A stretch of 64,000 nucleotides of DNA from NCBI GenBank assembly GCA_003255065.1, contig QAOA01005126.1, forward strand, positions 834,459-898,458, in the 5' to 3' direction. Made by a program: the position numbers and the translations under genes. Below, in pieces: positions 24,097 through 33,458 of the stretch (the stretch's first letter is position 1; each line of letters opens with the position of its first letter). The DNA is from Cercis canadensis (taxonomy: Eukaryota > Streptophyta > Magnoliopsida > Fabales > Fabaceae). The notes beneath the pieces were generated by a model, which had not been told where the DNA came from, did no database searches, and saw only the letters and a program-made list of their open reading frames with translations.

Positions 24097-25414
24097 ACTT
24101 AGGTAGAGACTCTAATGCTCTTTCAGTCATCAGCTTGACCAGCTGGCCAATTTGAGTTTCAAGGTTGTGGATGGAGGCCTCTTGATTTCTCAAAGCTGTG
24201 TCAATGCCTTGGAACAGGCTTTCTGATGCTATCATATACCTAGAAAGCTGATCTTCAATGGTGAGCTTCTGTGGTGGGTTAGGAGATTGTTGAAATCCAG
24301 GCGAGGGACCTTGTCTTTGCTATCCTATATTGCTCCAAGAGAAATTTGGGTGATTCCGCCACCCAGGATTATATGTGTTGGAGTAGGGATTATTTGGCAC
24401 TTGAGTTCCCAAGTAATCCGCTTGTTCTACTGCTGGTCTTGAGGTGGTTGCTTGGCATTCGTGATTGAAATGTCCCCCGCCACAAATATCACAACTCATC
24501 ACAGGTGATGGTGGAGTAGGTCTGCCCATATCTTTAATCTTCTTCGTTAAGGCCTTAATTTTTACCTCTAAAGAGGTGGCAGTACCCACGTTGTGCACTC
24601 CTCCTGATTTGGCTTTCATTCTTTGGGTTCCCCATTGGTAATGGTTCGTAGCAATGTCATCAATCAGCGTCCTCAGTTGTTCAGGAGTTTTGAAGCTTGT
24701 AGTTCCTCCTGAAGAGGAATCAATTAGCTGTCTAGTCCCAAAACTGAGACCACTCTAAAACGTTTGCATCTGAACTCCCAAGTCCAGCCCATGATGTGGG
24801 CATTTTCTCAGCAGTTCATTCCATCTTTCCCATAGTTCGTAGAGTGATTCACCATCCATTTGCTGGAAAGAGAAAATATCATTCCTAAGCTTGGCTGTTC
24901 TTGCTGGAGGGAAGTACCGGCCTAGAAATTTTTTAGTTAGCTCATTCCATGTCTTGATAGACCCCGGAGGTAGTGTCTTCAACCATGACTTTGCCTTACC
25001 CCTTAGTGTAAAGGGGAAGAGCCTCAGTCTAATTGCATCCTCACTAGCTCCGTTGATCTTGAAAGTATCACAAATCTCCAAGAAGTTTGTGATGTGAGTA
25101 TGGGGGTCTTCATCTGGTAAACCATCAAATTGCACAAGCTGCTGCACCATCTGAATGACGTTCGGCTTGATCTCAAAATTATTGGCTGACACCGGAGGTC
25201 TTGTTATGCTAGACTCAGTTCCAACAGTTGATGGCCTTCCATAATCCCCCATAGTTCGTGGCCTTTCTTGGTCAGCCATGGTAGGTTCTTCTATGACAAT
25301 AGGCTCAGATGGTTGACCTTGCAACAGGATAGCCTTGTTCCTTGATTTTCTCACCACTGTGCGTTCAATTTCTGGGTTTAACTCAAGGAGCTTCTTCTTG
25401 CTACTTTGGGTCAT
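24097..25414 (-). pseudogene. Athila-like gag, broken copy
   Basis: Homologous to the intact gag at 49709-51034. It starts MTQSSKKKLLELNPEIER, runs through the capsid-like segment (LRGKAKSWLKTLPPGSIKTW), and hits an in-frame TAG at about 24757 where the plus copy has CAG. It continues to the zinc knuckle CDICGGGHFNHEC and a second stop at about 24319. Apart from these stops the coding sequence is little changed, so decay is recent. The gag would package element RNA if intact. Confidence 0.88.
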
Positions 25415-25571
25415 GCATCAGAAAGACTAGCTCCTGCTGAGATCAAACACAGGCAATGATAAGAAAGAGGCGCAAGGCTAACCAACAGAATATATATATA
25501 TATTTTTTGGTTTTTTTTAGAACAGAAAAATGACTAGAGTAATAGAAAGTAAATGTTCCTAATATTATAGT

Positions 25572-25589
25572 TCCCCGGCAACGGCGCCA
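25572..25589 (-). other. primer-binding site, tRNA-Asp type
   Basis: The plus strand reads TCCCCGGCAACGGCGCCA, so the element strand reads TGGCGCCGTTGCCGGGGA. That is an 18-nt complement of the 3' end of plant tRNA-Asp, as is usual for Athila elements. It lies 6 nt inside the 5' LTR. Confidence 0.88.
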
Positions 25590-25595
25590 AAAACT

Positions 25596-27053
25596 TGATG
25601 TTTATTTTTATGAACTTGTATTCAATTGAAACAATGCTACAAACATTCTAGGCAAGTATACCTATCGTTTTGTAGAATAGCTTGATTGAGTACGAATGTC
25701 GATCCCACGAGGAACTATAGCTATTAGTAATAATCATTTTTCTATTATCTAATTTCAGAATTTCGGTTTGATAAAGGACTGACTAATCTAAAATAATATA
25801 AACAAGATAATAAAACAATAACAAAGAATTTGATAGATTTATCAATCGAAGGATAGGTCTAAATGAGAAACCCCCTAGGGCAAACATTGCACTTTCATCT
25901 TTAACTCAGTGGGCACCACTTCTCTACTTAGACTAATGGAAATCCCTAAATTATGTCTTAATCTTTCTCAAGCAATAAGACATCTATTCCTAGGTTGATT
26001 GACTGAAATCTTTTCCTAATCAAAACCCCTAAGAACGCATTAGTTGTGTTTTATGGATTCCTGTAGTACATTGACTCAAATCAGAGGACTTATGTGAATC
26101 CTATCTCTAGTGATCCCAAGCAAATCTCATTGTCTACAAGTGATCTTATCCAAATTACAATTTCTCAATCTATAAAATGGAATCTGGTGTTAAATCAATG
26201 GCTAGCATCATCAACTCAACACAAATAAAAATCATAGACGATTCCAAGAATGAAAGATGTATTCCCATTGAATCAAAAGAATCAGAATACAATTGTATTT
26301 CTAGGGTTCATCCTATCTAAATCTTTACCAGTTAGTTTATGATAAAATCTAATCAAAACAATATAGAGAAGACAAGATGGAATCAGATGAAAACTCATTC
26401 TCATGAAGTTCTTGCAATGGGTTGATCTTCCATCTTGCTCTTCTTCCAGCTTCTAGGGTTGGACTCCCGCCTCTGGCTCTGAATCGTGTCTTTGAATGTC
26501 CAAAAGACGGAGCTCCTGCCTCTGTCTCTTAGATGCCCATATATACAGCTCTAAATGTAGGATTTCACCTTGCAGAAGCTCAAACACGGCCTAGACACGG
26601 CCGTGTTCACTTAAGATGGCTGGGCGTGTTGCTTGAAATACTTCTCTGGATCTCGGACACGGCCCGAAACACGGCCGTGTCTCTACAACAGGGGGCGTGT
26701 TCCTCCTCTGGGTTGTCTCTGGACTGAGGACACTGCATCAACACGGGCATGTTCTTCACTAACCCTAGCCATGTTCCTCAGGAAACTGGAGAAGAGCTCT
26801 CTAGATGCTAGACACGGGCGTGGACACGGCCATGTCACGGTCGTGTTCCCTGTCTGGACTTTGAATTCTTCTAATTTCTCTGCTCTTTTGCTCCAGAAAT
26901 CCTTAAAACTCTTCCTTTTACTCAATTAACCCAAGAAACACTTGAAAACACAAATAGATGAGTTAAGTGCTATGTTTAATGCGAATTTGCTCAAATCCAA
27001 GTAGGAATCCATTGATAAAACATGGAACTTAAAGGTCTAATAAGCACATATCA
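25596..27053 (-). repeat. 5' LTR of the minus Athila-like element
   Basis: 1458 bp, ends TGAT...ATCA, near-identical to the other three family LTRs. The U3 palindromic array lies at about 26585-26860 (exact ACACGGCCGTGT at 26595 and 26669). In element orientation a TATATAT motif follows the array (plus strand about 26540). Open frames inside it are shadows. Confidence 0.9.
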
Positions 27054-27780
27054 TACCACCCCCAAGGATACCCAACCACCAGTGTGGGAAGCTTCCTTAA
27101 AAAAATAAAATAAAAATAAAAATACCTAGTGCAAGCAACCAATCCCATGTAGTCACACAACATCTCAAAGGCTCAGATATACCCCCAAGAATTAGGATAA
27201 AGTTGAGAATGAGCGACTCTCAAAAAATGAAAGATAGACACTTGGAAGTGAGTAAAAGGGAAATGAATATCTGCATGCTTAATACCATAACTGTACATGG
27301 TAAAAGAGGATCGGCCACTAACATGAGGAGCACATACGAGATGGGTACTATCAACAAAAATCTTTACAGCTAATTCTCTCTTATTAACCTAGTCAAAGCT
27401 GTCTAAATCCTCAATCACCTCATCCAAATTTCTGTATGACGAGCACGTATCAAGAACCTCTTCACCCACCCACTCTCTCATATCACCTAAAGGACCAACC
27501 CAGCAATCCACTTCATGTCTTCGGTTACCACTCTCTACAGGTAAAAATGAACCATATTGGTAAAGAGGAGAAAGAAAACCAACTACTTCAATTTTAAAAC
27601 TTAAAGTTTTAAACTCATGAAGAGAAAATATCCTACCTTGCCTACTAGAACTCACTTCCCTACCTACCTCGGCAGTCACAATCTCATTATCATCACTAAT
27701 ACTTGGACCCGAGATGTCTCGTTGAGCACCTCTTCACTCTGAGAACCCTCACTTTGGGAACTCTCGCTATCCAAAGCCAT
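27054..27780 (-). pseudogene. antisense extra ORF of Tat element, N-terminal part
   Basis: Begins ATG at 27780 (MALDSESSQSEGSQSE). After a frameshift comes a folded domain with GDMREWVGEEVLD and, after one TAG, FPFTHFQVSIFHFL...HSQLYPNSWGYI...FEMLCDYMG. This PFxxF...L.PN.W..I..F..LC pattern is that of the putative gypsy-type transposon domain (PF04195-like). The nested Athila-like element interrupts the frame at 27053; the middle and C-terminal parts lie at 17200-17580 and 15741-16606. Function unknown in the family. Confidence 0.72.
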
Positions 27781-28639
27781 AATCAAATCCACAAAAAAAA
27801 TATAGAAAAAGAAGAACAAGAAAATACTGGTACCTTTAATATATAGGCAAGAGGAAGAAGACAGCAACCAAAAATTTGGCCTAATGAGAAGGAGAGGAAG
27901 TATGAGCAGCAGAACTCCTTAGCAAAAGAAAAAGATATTTTGAAGAATAGAAGATGAGTGCCACAATCAAAATAATACAGGCTTATAAAGGGAAAAAAAA
28001 AACAATAAATAAATGAGTAAATGGAATAAGCAGGTACAACATCATTTCTCTTTGAAAAAATCTATGTCAAAAGTCATGAAAGTCTTGGCAAGAAGCGAAA
28101 AAATCTCTATCAAAAAGCAAACAAATTTTAGTAGGATGCGGAAAAATCTTTGACGAGCAAAGCAGAAGAATCGAAGCGAATCTCTGCAAATTTTTGCATT
28201 GAATGAATATGTGCTTTGCAACAAAATAATCTCCACATTCAAGGAATCTTTGCAAAATTCCTGCCCTTGCACGTGAACCTCTACAAAATATCAAGATGGT
28301 TACAGCAAAACAAGAGCAAATATATCAAGACATACAAAAAGAAAAAGATTGAGTAGAGCATAAAAGATAGCTCACCCAATGTAGCTCGCCCAGCAGTGTA
28401 ACTTGCACATGGTCAAGCTCGCCCTGTGTAACTTGCATGCAAAGCTTGCCTAACCACATATTGAATACCCATGCAGGACCTATTACCAAAAAGAAGGAAA
28501 AGACAAGAAAATTTATTAAACAAGAATATATATTATTTGATGTCCAAGCAAAACAACCATTTAAAGTATATTAGTTAATTATTATTATGAGCTTTTTTTA
28601 CACTTTTGCATTCTTCAAACTTCAAAGCTCAGGGGCAAG
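27781..28639. other. Tat-element 3' non-coding region
   Basis: Contains promoter-distance sequence upstream of the antisense ORF, more GCTCGCCC phrases (about 28380-28440), and the polypurine tract AGGGGCAAG (28631-28639) before the 3' LTR. The open frames at 28042-28294 are overlapping, low-complexity and not called. Confidence 0.5.
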
Positions 28640-28918
28640 TGATGAGGATTGGCCCAAAGCAAGTCGAACTCCAAGCCCACTATTCAGTCGACAACATGCC
28701 ACATCTTCAGCACCACAATAGGCCACCAAGTCAGCTCCACAACTACTATAAATACACGGAGAATGTAGTCTAAAAGGCAACTTGTCAGAATTATACCTGA
28801 ACTGGATTATCTATCTTATCACCTACCTATACTTTAAGCATCGAAGAGTCATCCTTGGCTCATTGCCAAGCTTGGCTTACTGCAGGTACATCCGGCTCAG
28901 GCATTTCAGGCATCAACA
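28640..28918 (+). repeat. 3' LTR of the Tat element
   Basis: 279 bp, TGATGAGG...CATCAACA. It matches 9744-9984 with an extra ~24 bp near 28664 and a few other differences, followed by the AGCAT duplication (28919-28923). Confidence 0.9.
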
Positions 28919-28923
28919 AGCAT

Positions 28924-29700
28924 CTACAACATTTGGAACTAGTTCTTAATTCTCTTAAAGAGGCTCAGTTCTTTCTAAAAAAATCTAAATGTTCATTTTG
29001 TCAACAAACAATGGAGTATTTGAGACATGTGATATCTACAACAGGTGTAGCCCCTAAGAGTGAGAAAATTGAAGCCATGATGAAATGGCAATTCTGGGTT
29101 CAATTAAGGCCTTACGGGGTTTCTTGCGACTCACTGGTTTTTACCGTAAATTTATTAGGCAATATGCCTCCATTGCAGCCCCTCTCACTGATCTTTTGAA
29201 GAAAGATGCTTTTAATTGGAATATTTTCGCACAAGAGGCTTTTTGTGCATTAAAACAAGCCTTTGCTTCAGCACTTGTTTTAGCCCTCCCCAATTTTGAG
29301 CAAGAATTTGTATTGCAAGCTGATGCTTCTAGGGTAGCTGTGGGTGCTGTACTAACTCAGAATAAACATCCAATTGCATATTTCAGTAAGAAGTTTTGTT
29401 CGCGCCTAGCTTCATTTCTACCTATGTCTGAGAACTCCATGCCATTACCAGTGCAGTCAAGAAATGGCAACAATATCTTCTGGGCTGGAGGTTCATCATT
29501 GAAATGGATCAAAAAAGTATCAAGGAATTAATGACACAAGCAATACAAACTCCATATAAGCATTTTTATTTATCCAAGTTATTGGGATTTGACTATATTA
29601 TCAATTACAAGTTGGGTAGTGAAAACCGATCAACAGATGCCTTGTCAAGAGTTCCCTCTGATCAACAAGGATAGTGCCTTGCTTTGTCTATCCCTCACGT
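28924..29700 (+). pseudogene. chromovirus RT C-terminal part and RNase H
   Basis: Continues the RT frame interrupted at 9743 (LQHLELVLNSLKEAQFFLKK, KCSFCQQTMEYL). A frameshift near 29090 leads into LRGFLRLTGFYRKFIRQYA, then RNase H (FVLQADASRVAVGAVLTQ, HPIAYFSKKF). It decays after 29530 with stops. If intact it would copy element RNA into DNA and remove the RNA strand. Confidence 0.88.
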
Positions 29701-29797
29701 TCTCTTTGTTGATAAATTGAAAGCAGAGATAGCCATTAATCTAGACCTCCTTTAGCTGCGAAATGAGATCCAACAGGAACCTTATAAACATCCTCTC

Positions 29798-30660
29798 ATG
29801 CACACCTCAGATGGACTTCTATTCTTTAAAGGGGAACTTTTTTTAGGTTCTAACCATTCCCTAAAGCATGCTTTGATTGAAGAATTTCATGCATCTCCAA
29901 TCGGAGGACATGCAAGAATTGCTAAGACTGTGAGTCGTTTGTCTGACAATTTCCATTGGGCTGGTCTCAAAGTTGAGGTTGCTAAATTTATTAAAGAATG
30001 CAGTGTTTGCCAGTAGATTAAGACCCCAACTCAAGCCCCATGGGGATTGTTACAACCTATTCCAATTCCTTCTCATTTATGGGAAAACCTTTCTCTGGAT
30101 TTCATCATCAGGCTACCTCCATGCCAAGGCAAAACCATTGTTTTAGTTATAGTGGATCATTTTTCAAAATGGGCTCATTTTGGCAGTCTTCCTACTCATC
30201 ACTCAGCTACCCAAGTTGCATAACTCTTTGCTACCATGGTGTGCAAGTTACATGGTTTTCCTAAAAGTCTCATCTCAGACAAAGATCCTATTTTTCTTAG
30301 CCATTTTTTGCGGGAATTATTTTGGCTCAGTGGCACAAAACTCAGAATGAATGCTGCTTATCATCCCCAATCTGATGGTTAGACAGAGGTGGTCAACATA
30401 ACCTTGCAGTAATACTTGCGTGCCTTTGTGCACAATGAACCCAAACAGTGGGGCTATTTTCTTCACTGGGCAGAATGGTGTTATAACACTTCTGTTCACT
30501 CATCTACTGGGTTCACACCCTTCCAAGTTATGTTTGGCAGACCTCCACCTGCTATTCCTCATTATATAGTAGGTTCCTCTTCAATTGCAGCTGTAGAACT
30601 TGTTGCAGCACCAGGGACAGAATTTGTGACAAGCTGCAAAAGAACCTTGAGAAAGCTCAA
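29798..30660 (+). pseudogene. chromovirus integrase remnant
   Basis: Zinc-binding H-H-C-C motif (EEFHASPIGGHARIAK ... FIKECSVCQ), then a TAG at 30014-30016, then core landmarks in shifting frames: LSLDFIIRLPP, VIVDHFSKWAHF, ISDKDPIFLSHFL, NAAYHPQSDG, and WAEWCYNTSVHSSTGFTPFQ with FGRPPP. Several stops (TAG/TAA near 30224, 30381, 30411). It would insert element DNA into the genome if intact. Confidence 0.88.
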
Positions 30661-31290
30661 TGGGTTATGAAGGAAATAGCTAACAAGAAACGTTCTAAGG
30701 TGGAGTTTAATGTGGGAGATTAGGTTTATATTCAACTTAGGCCGTATAGGCATGTTTCAATTACTGGGAGGCGCAACCAGAGCTAACAAAGCGATTCTAT
30801 GGCCCCTTCCAAATTTTGGAACACATAGGATCAGTTGCTTATAAGTTGGATCTTCCCCCAACAGCAAAGATTCACAATGTGTTCCACTGTTCTATTCTCA
30901 AATTGCACCATGGCCCTTTGCACACTACTGTTTTAGCCCTTCCTCTTGAAATTGTTTACCATAACCCTCTCATCCAACCAGTAGCTATTTTGGATTGCAA
31001 AACCACTGCTTCAGAATCAGGACATCATGATATGGTCTTGGTACAATGGCAAGGTCTACCCCTTGAAGATACATCATGGGAAGATCTGTCTCAATTGCAA
31101 CTAGACTACCCATAGATACACCTTGAGGACAAGGTGATTGTGAAAGAGGGAAGGAATGATAGGGAGGTATTAGCCCATGCCCATGAACCAGAAAATTAGC
31201 ATTATGCAGCAAGAAATACAGGTTCAAATACTAGACCAGCACGTGTTAGTAAGAAGCCTGCATGGTGGACCAATTACAAAAACTTCTAGA
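30661..31290 (+). pseudogene. chromovirus integrase tail with chromodomain
   Basis: After frameshifts the segment GSVAYKLDLPPTAKIHNVFH is the conserved integrase C-terminus. It is followed by a chromodomain (VAILDCKTTA, MVLVQWQGLPLEDTSWED; aromatic residues partly kept) and a terminal RVSKKPAWWTNYKNF. Chromodomains on Ty3/Gypsy integrases bias insertion to particular chromatin. This domain assigns the outer element to the chromoviruses. Confidence 0.85.
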
Positions 31291-31291
31291 A

Positions 31292-31477
31292 TGTTAGGGA
31301 ATCTAGCAGTTAGTTAGATCCGGGGATTTAGGAGTTGTCTAGCTGTAATTCTGTTATTGAAAGGCATTTGGTTATATAATACCTGCAGGGTAATGAAGTA
31401 AGCAATATTTCAGAAAAATTCCTTCTTCTCTAGTTTCTTTGGAGGTACTTAGCCTCCGAACTAAGGCTTTCCTATCA
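31292..31477 (+). repeat. probable 3' LTR of the chromovirus
   Basis: Starts TGTTAGGGAATC just after the pol stop, holds GGTTATATAATACCTGCAG (TATA-like) and ends CTTTCCTATCA. No second copy occurs at the 5' side, so the boundaries are inferred. Confidence 0.5.
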
Positions 31478-32214
31478 AATTCCCAATGCCCCATTAAATT
31501 TTGACTTGTGCATTACGCTTGAGGTATTATTACTATTGTTTCTCAAATATTTTCATGTAATAAATGACAGTGTATTAAAAGTCCTTGTTTTAAGTAAATT
31601 GATAGTTATTTGAATTTCCATCACCTGTGTATCGATTAGTGACTCAGTTATCTACAAGCATTACTGTAAAAAGTTACCAAAAAAAGGGATAATTGTGGGG
31701 GTAAAAATTAAACTTTTCCTACTCAAAATTTTCATTCAATGAAATGACATGTCAAAAATAATTTTAACAAAGAATTTGACATTTTATGCACTTCGACACT
31801 GACTCTTGGACATTACAAAAACTTGCTTGAGTTTATGGAGAAGTTGGCTCTTTAACACAAACCGTGGGATCTGGCATGGCTTCAATCCTCTTCTACACCA
31901 ATAATTTACAAATGAATTTTCCAGCTTCCTCACCTATGATTACAATCATATAAGTGTTAAAACATGGAAGAGAAAAGAAAATATATGCCATGGTAAAAAA
32001 AGAGCACAAATTTTAGGTGAATATGCATCAGTCTTCTCAGTAGTACTAAAAGCAAATAATCTCCATAGCTTTTTAGAAAGTTAAAACAAGCTATTACTAA
32101 TATTTCCAGCATGTATCGCTTAAAATGATATATTTCTCTATCCCATCTTTTATTTTTTCCAATGGAATTTCATGGTGATAAAACAGAAGTTTAAAAAGAA
32201 GTGCATATTGACAA
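31478..32214. other. intergenic DNA, nothing recognised
   Basis: AT-rich, no coding frames of note and no repeats identified. Confidence 0.4.
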
Positions 32215-32535
32215 AATACAGAACTAGGCTTATGTGTCGAAAGTTGGCAAAATGCGGAACTGGGACAGTGCCGCAATTTTGCCTTTAGTGGAGTTCCGCA
32301 ATTTGGAAGCTTGAGTGCCGCAAGTTGGCCTTTTGAGTGCGGCCTTTGGCAATAGTCAAGTGCCTCAAATAGCTATTTTTCGACACTCACTTTTTGTCGA
32401 AAAACAAATGGCAACACTATTGTTGCCAAAAAAATATTAAAGAAATCAAAAGTGTCGTAGTGAAAGAAATAGTTTAAAAACTGCCGTATTAATGAAATTT
32501 AGATAGAAAAGTAGAATATTGAAGCTTTGATCCAA
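32215..32535 (-). repeat. inverted repeat arm B (GCGGCACTCAA type)
   Basis: Reverse-complement counterpart of 6925-7245, with the modules TTGAGTGCCGCAA and TTTTCGACACTCACTTTTTG. It lies ~0.7 kb beyond the chromovirus 3' end. Confidence 0.75.
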
Positions 32536-33289
32536 TAAGACAAGTTAATGTATAAATAATAATACTTACTTTCTTTTGTGGAAAAAAAACTGTTAATGTT
32601 ATACAAAGTAAAATATACATGAAAATAGCATGTATAAATGACACCTACTCGGATAATGGTAGGCACCACTAGGCAAGTAGGCAGGAGCAATGATATTGCG
32701 CACTACTAAGTTAGGGGACGTAGCATTTATGCAGTAAATGGAGAGAAGTAAGGAGGTTCCACCACTTGGAAAAAAAAAAAAAGGGTGGAGATTGCAGATT
32801 GGACAAGGACCTTGCTTCCCGGTAACACAAAATGAAGTAATATTCTTCCAATTAGAGGGAAACGTATATGAAAAACCTTGTCTTCATTCTATTCTCTTAG
32901 ATATTTGTTTCCCTTCAAGAAAGCACAGCCATTGATAATGTATTTTATATTACAAAGATGAAGATTCCTCTACTTGCCATGGGCATGTATAATACTTGTG
33001 GCAACATAGAAGGATGTATAAAAAATATTATCTTCATTCTTTTAGATTTTATTAAATTTATTGATATGTTTAAGTGGAGAAAAAAATCGATACTTATATT
33101 TAGAACAGTGTACACCATGGTTTTGTAAACTAAGCATAAGTGTAATATTACATTTAGGAGTGTAGTTTGACAGATATTTCTCTTATTTTGTTAGCTATAG
33201 GATGGAAATAGTTTTTCCTAAAGTGAAGTTTTTTTTTCTTTTTCTTCTCTTTGTTACCAAAAAAAGTGCAATAAGAGTTTAGGGGATTC
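32536..33289. other. AT-rich intergenic DNA
   Basis: No gene or repeat recognised; the open frames at 32499-32690 and 32738-32935 have no domain. Confidence 0.4.
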
Positions 33290-33458
33290 TACCATGTCAT
33301 GGAGGTATGTGATACCTCCTTGATGCGGTAACACCACAGCCATTGATATGAAAGTATTTAATTTTGGTTGTTTATTTTTAACGATCAAGATTAATTATTT
33401 TCTACATCGATAGTTGTAGTGCTACCATGTTAGGGAGGTATCACATACCTCCCTGGTA
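33290..33458. mobile_element. MITE-like element with self-palindromic ends
   Basis: 169 bp beginning TACCATGTCATGGAGGTATG and ending with a related inverted segment (complement TACCAGGGAGGTATGTGATA). Each end also contains its own palindrome-like core GGAGGTATGTGATACCTCC. The interior is AT-rich without coding. Target duplication is not obvious beyond TA-containing ends. Confidence 0.55.

Larger units (their letters stand above)
18073..27053 (-). mobile_element. Athila-like non-autonomous LTR element, complete
   Basis: 8981 bp in minus orientation: 5' LTR 25596-27053 (1458 bp), tRNA-Asp primer site 25572-25589, gag 24097-25414, post-gag hairpin, spacer with CGGCCGTG array, ORF2 about 20520-22090, polypurine tract (complement of AATACCCCTACACTTAAG, 19445-19462), 3' LTR 18073-19444 (1372 bp; lacks ~85 bp present in the 5' LTR). 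Ends are TGAT...ATCA. The flanking 5 bp are TACCG (18068-18072) and TACCA (27054-27058), a target duplication with one mismatch. No protease, RT, RNase H or integrase motif occurs anywhere inside. The plus copy at 48075-55417 has the same plan, so the lack of pol is a family trait. It would need enzymes in trans, presumably from an Athila relative. Confidence 0.9.
9744..28918 (+). mobile_element. Tat-lineage Ty3/Gypsy retrotransposon (nested)
   Basis: Complete insertion, 19,175 bp including its own nested Athila-like insert (net about 10.2 kb). Direct LTRs 9744-9984 (241 bp) and 28640-28918 (279 bp; a ~24-bp segment is absent from the left copy) begin TGATGAGG and end CATCAACA. A primer site TTGGCGCCGCCCATTGGGGA follows the left LTR at 9986, and a purine tract AGGGGCAAG precedes the right LTR. 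Gag, protease, RT, RNase H, a second RNase H-like domain and integrase run 10036-15268. An antisense extra ORF lies between integrase and the 3' LTR. The second RNase H and the extra ORF are Tat/Ogre-lineage traits. Many stops show it is dead. Confidence 0.9.
7560..31477 (+). mobile_element. decayed Ty3/Gypsy chromovirus, split by nested insertions
   Basis: The gag, protease-like and reverse-transcriptase parts lie at 7631-9743. Reverse transcriptase resumes at 28924 and is followed by RNase H, integrase and a C-terminal chromodomain to 31290, then a probable short 3' LTR. The 19,175-bp Tat element (9744-28918) sits in the RT frame with a 5-bp target duplication. Removing the insert and one duplication copy leaves the RT reading frame continuous. 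Domain order PR-RT-RH-IN-chromodomain identifies a chromovirus, probably of the short Reina-like kind. Multiple stops and frameshifts make it a pseudo-element. The 5' LTR and primer site are absent, so it is 5'-truncated near 7560. Confidence 0.88.

Noticed and set aside
27676-28294. Several minus-strand frames of 60-76 codons
   Set aside because: The part up to 27780 belongs to the antisense ORF of the Tat element; those at 28042-28294 overlap in two frames and are low-complexity.
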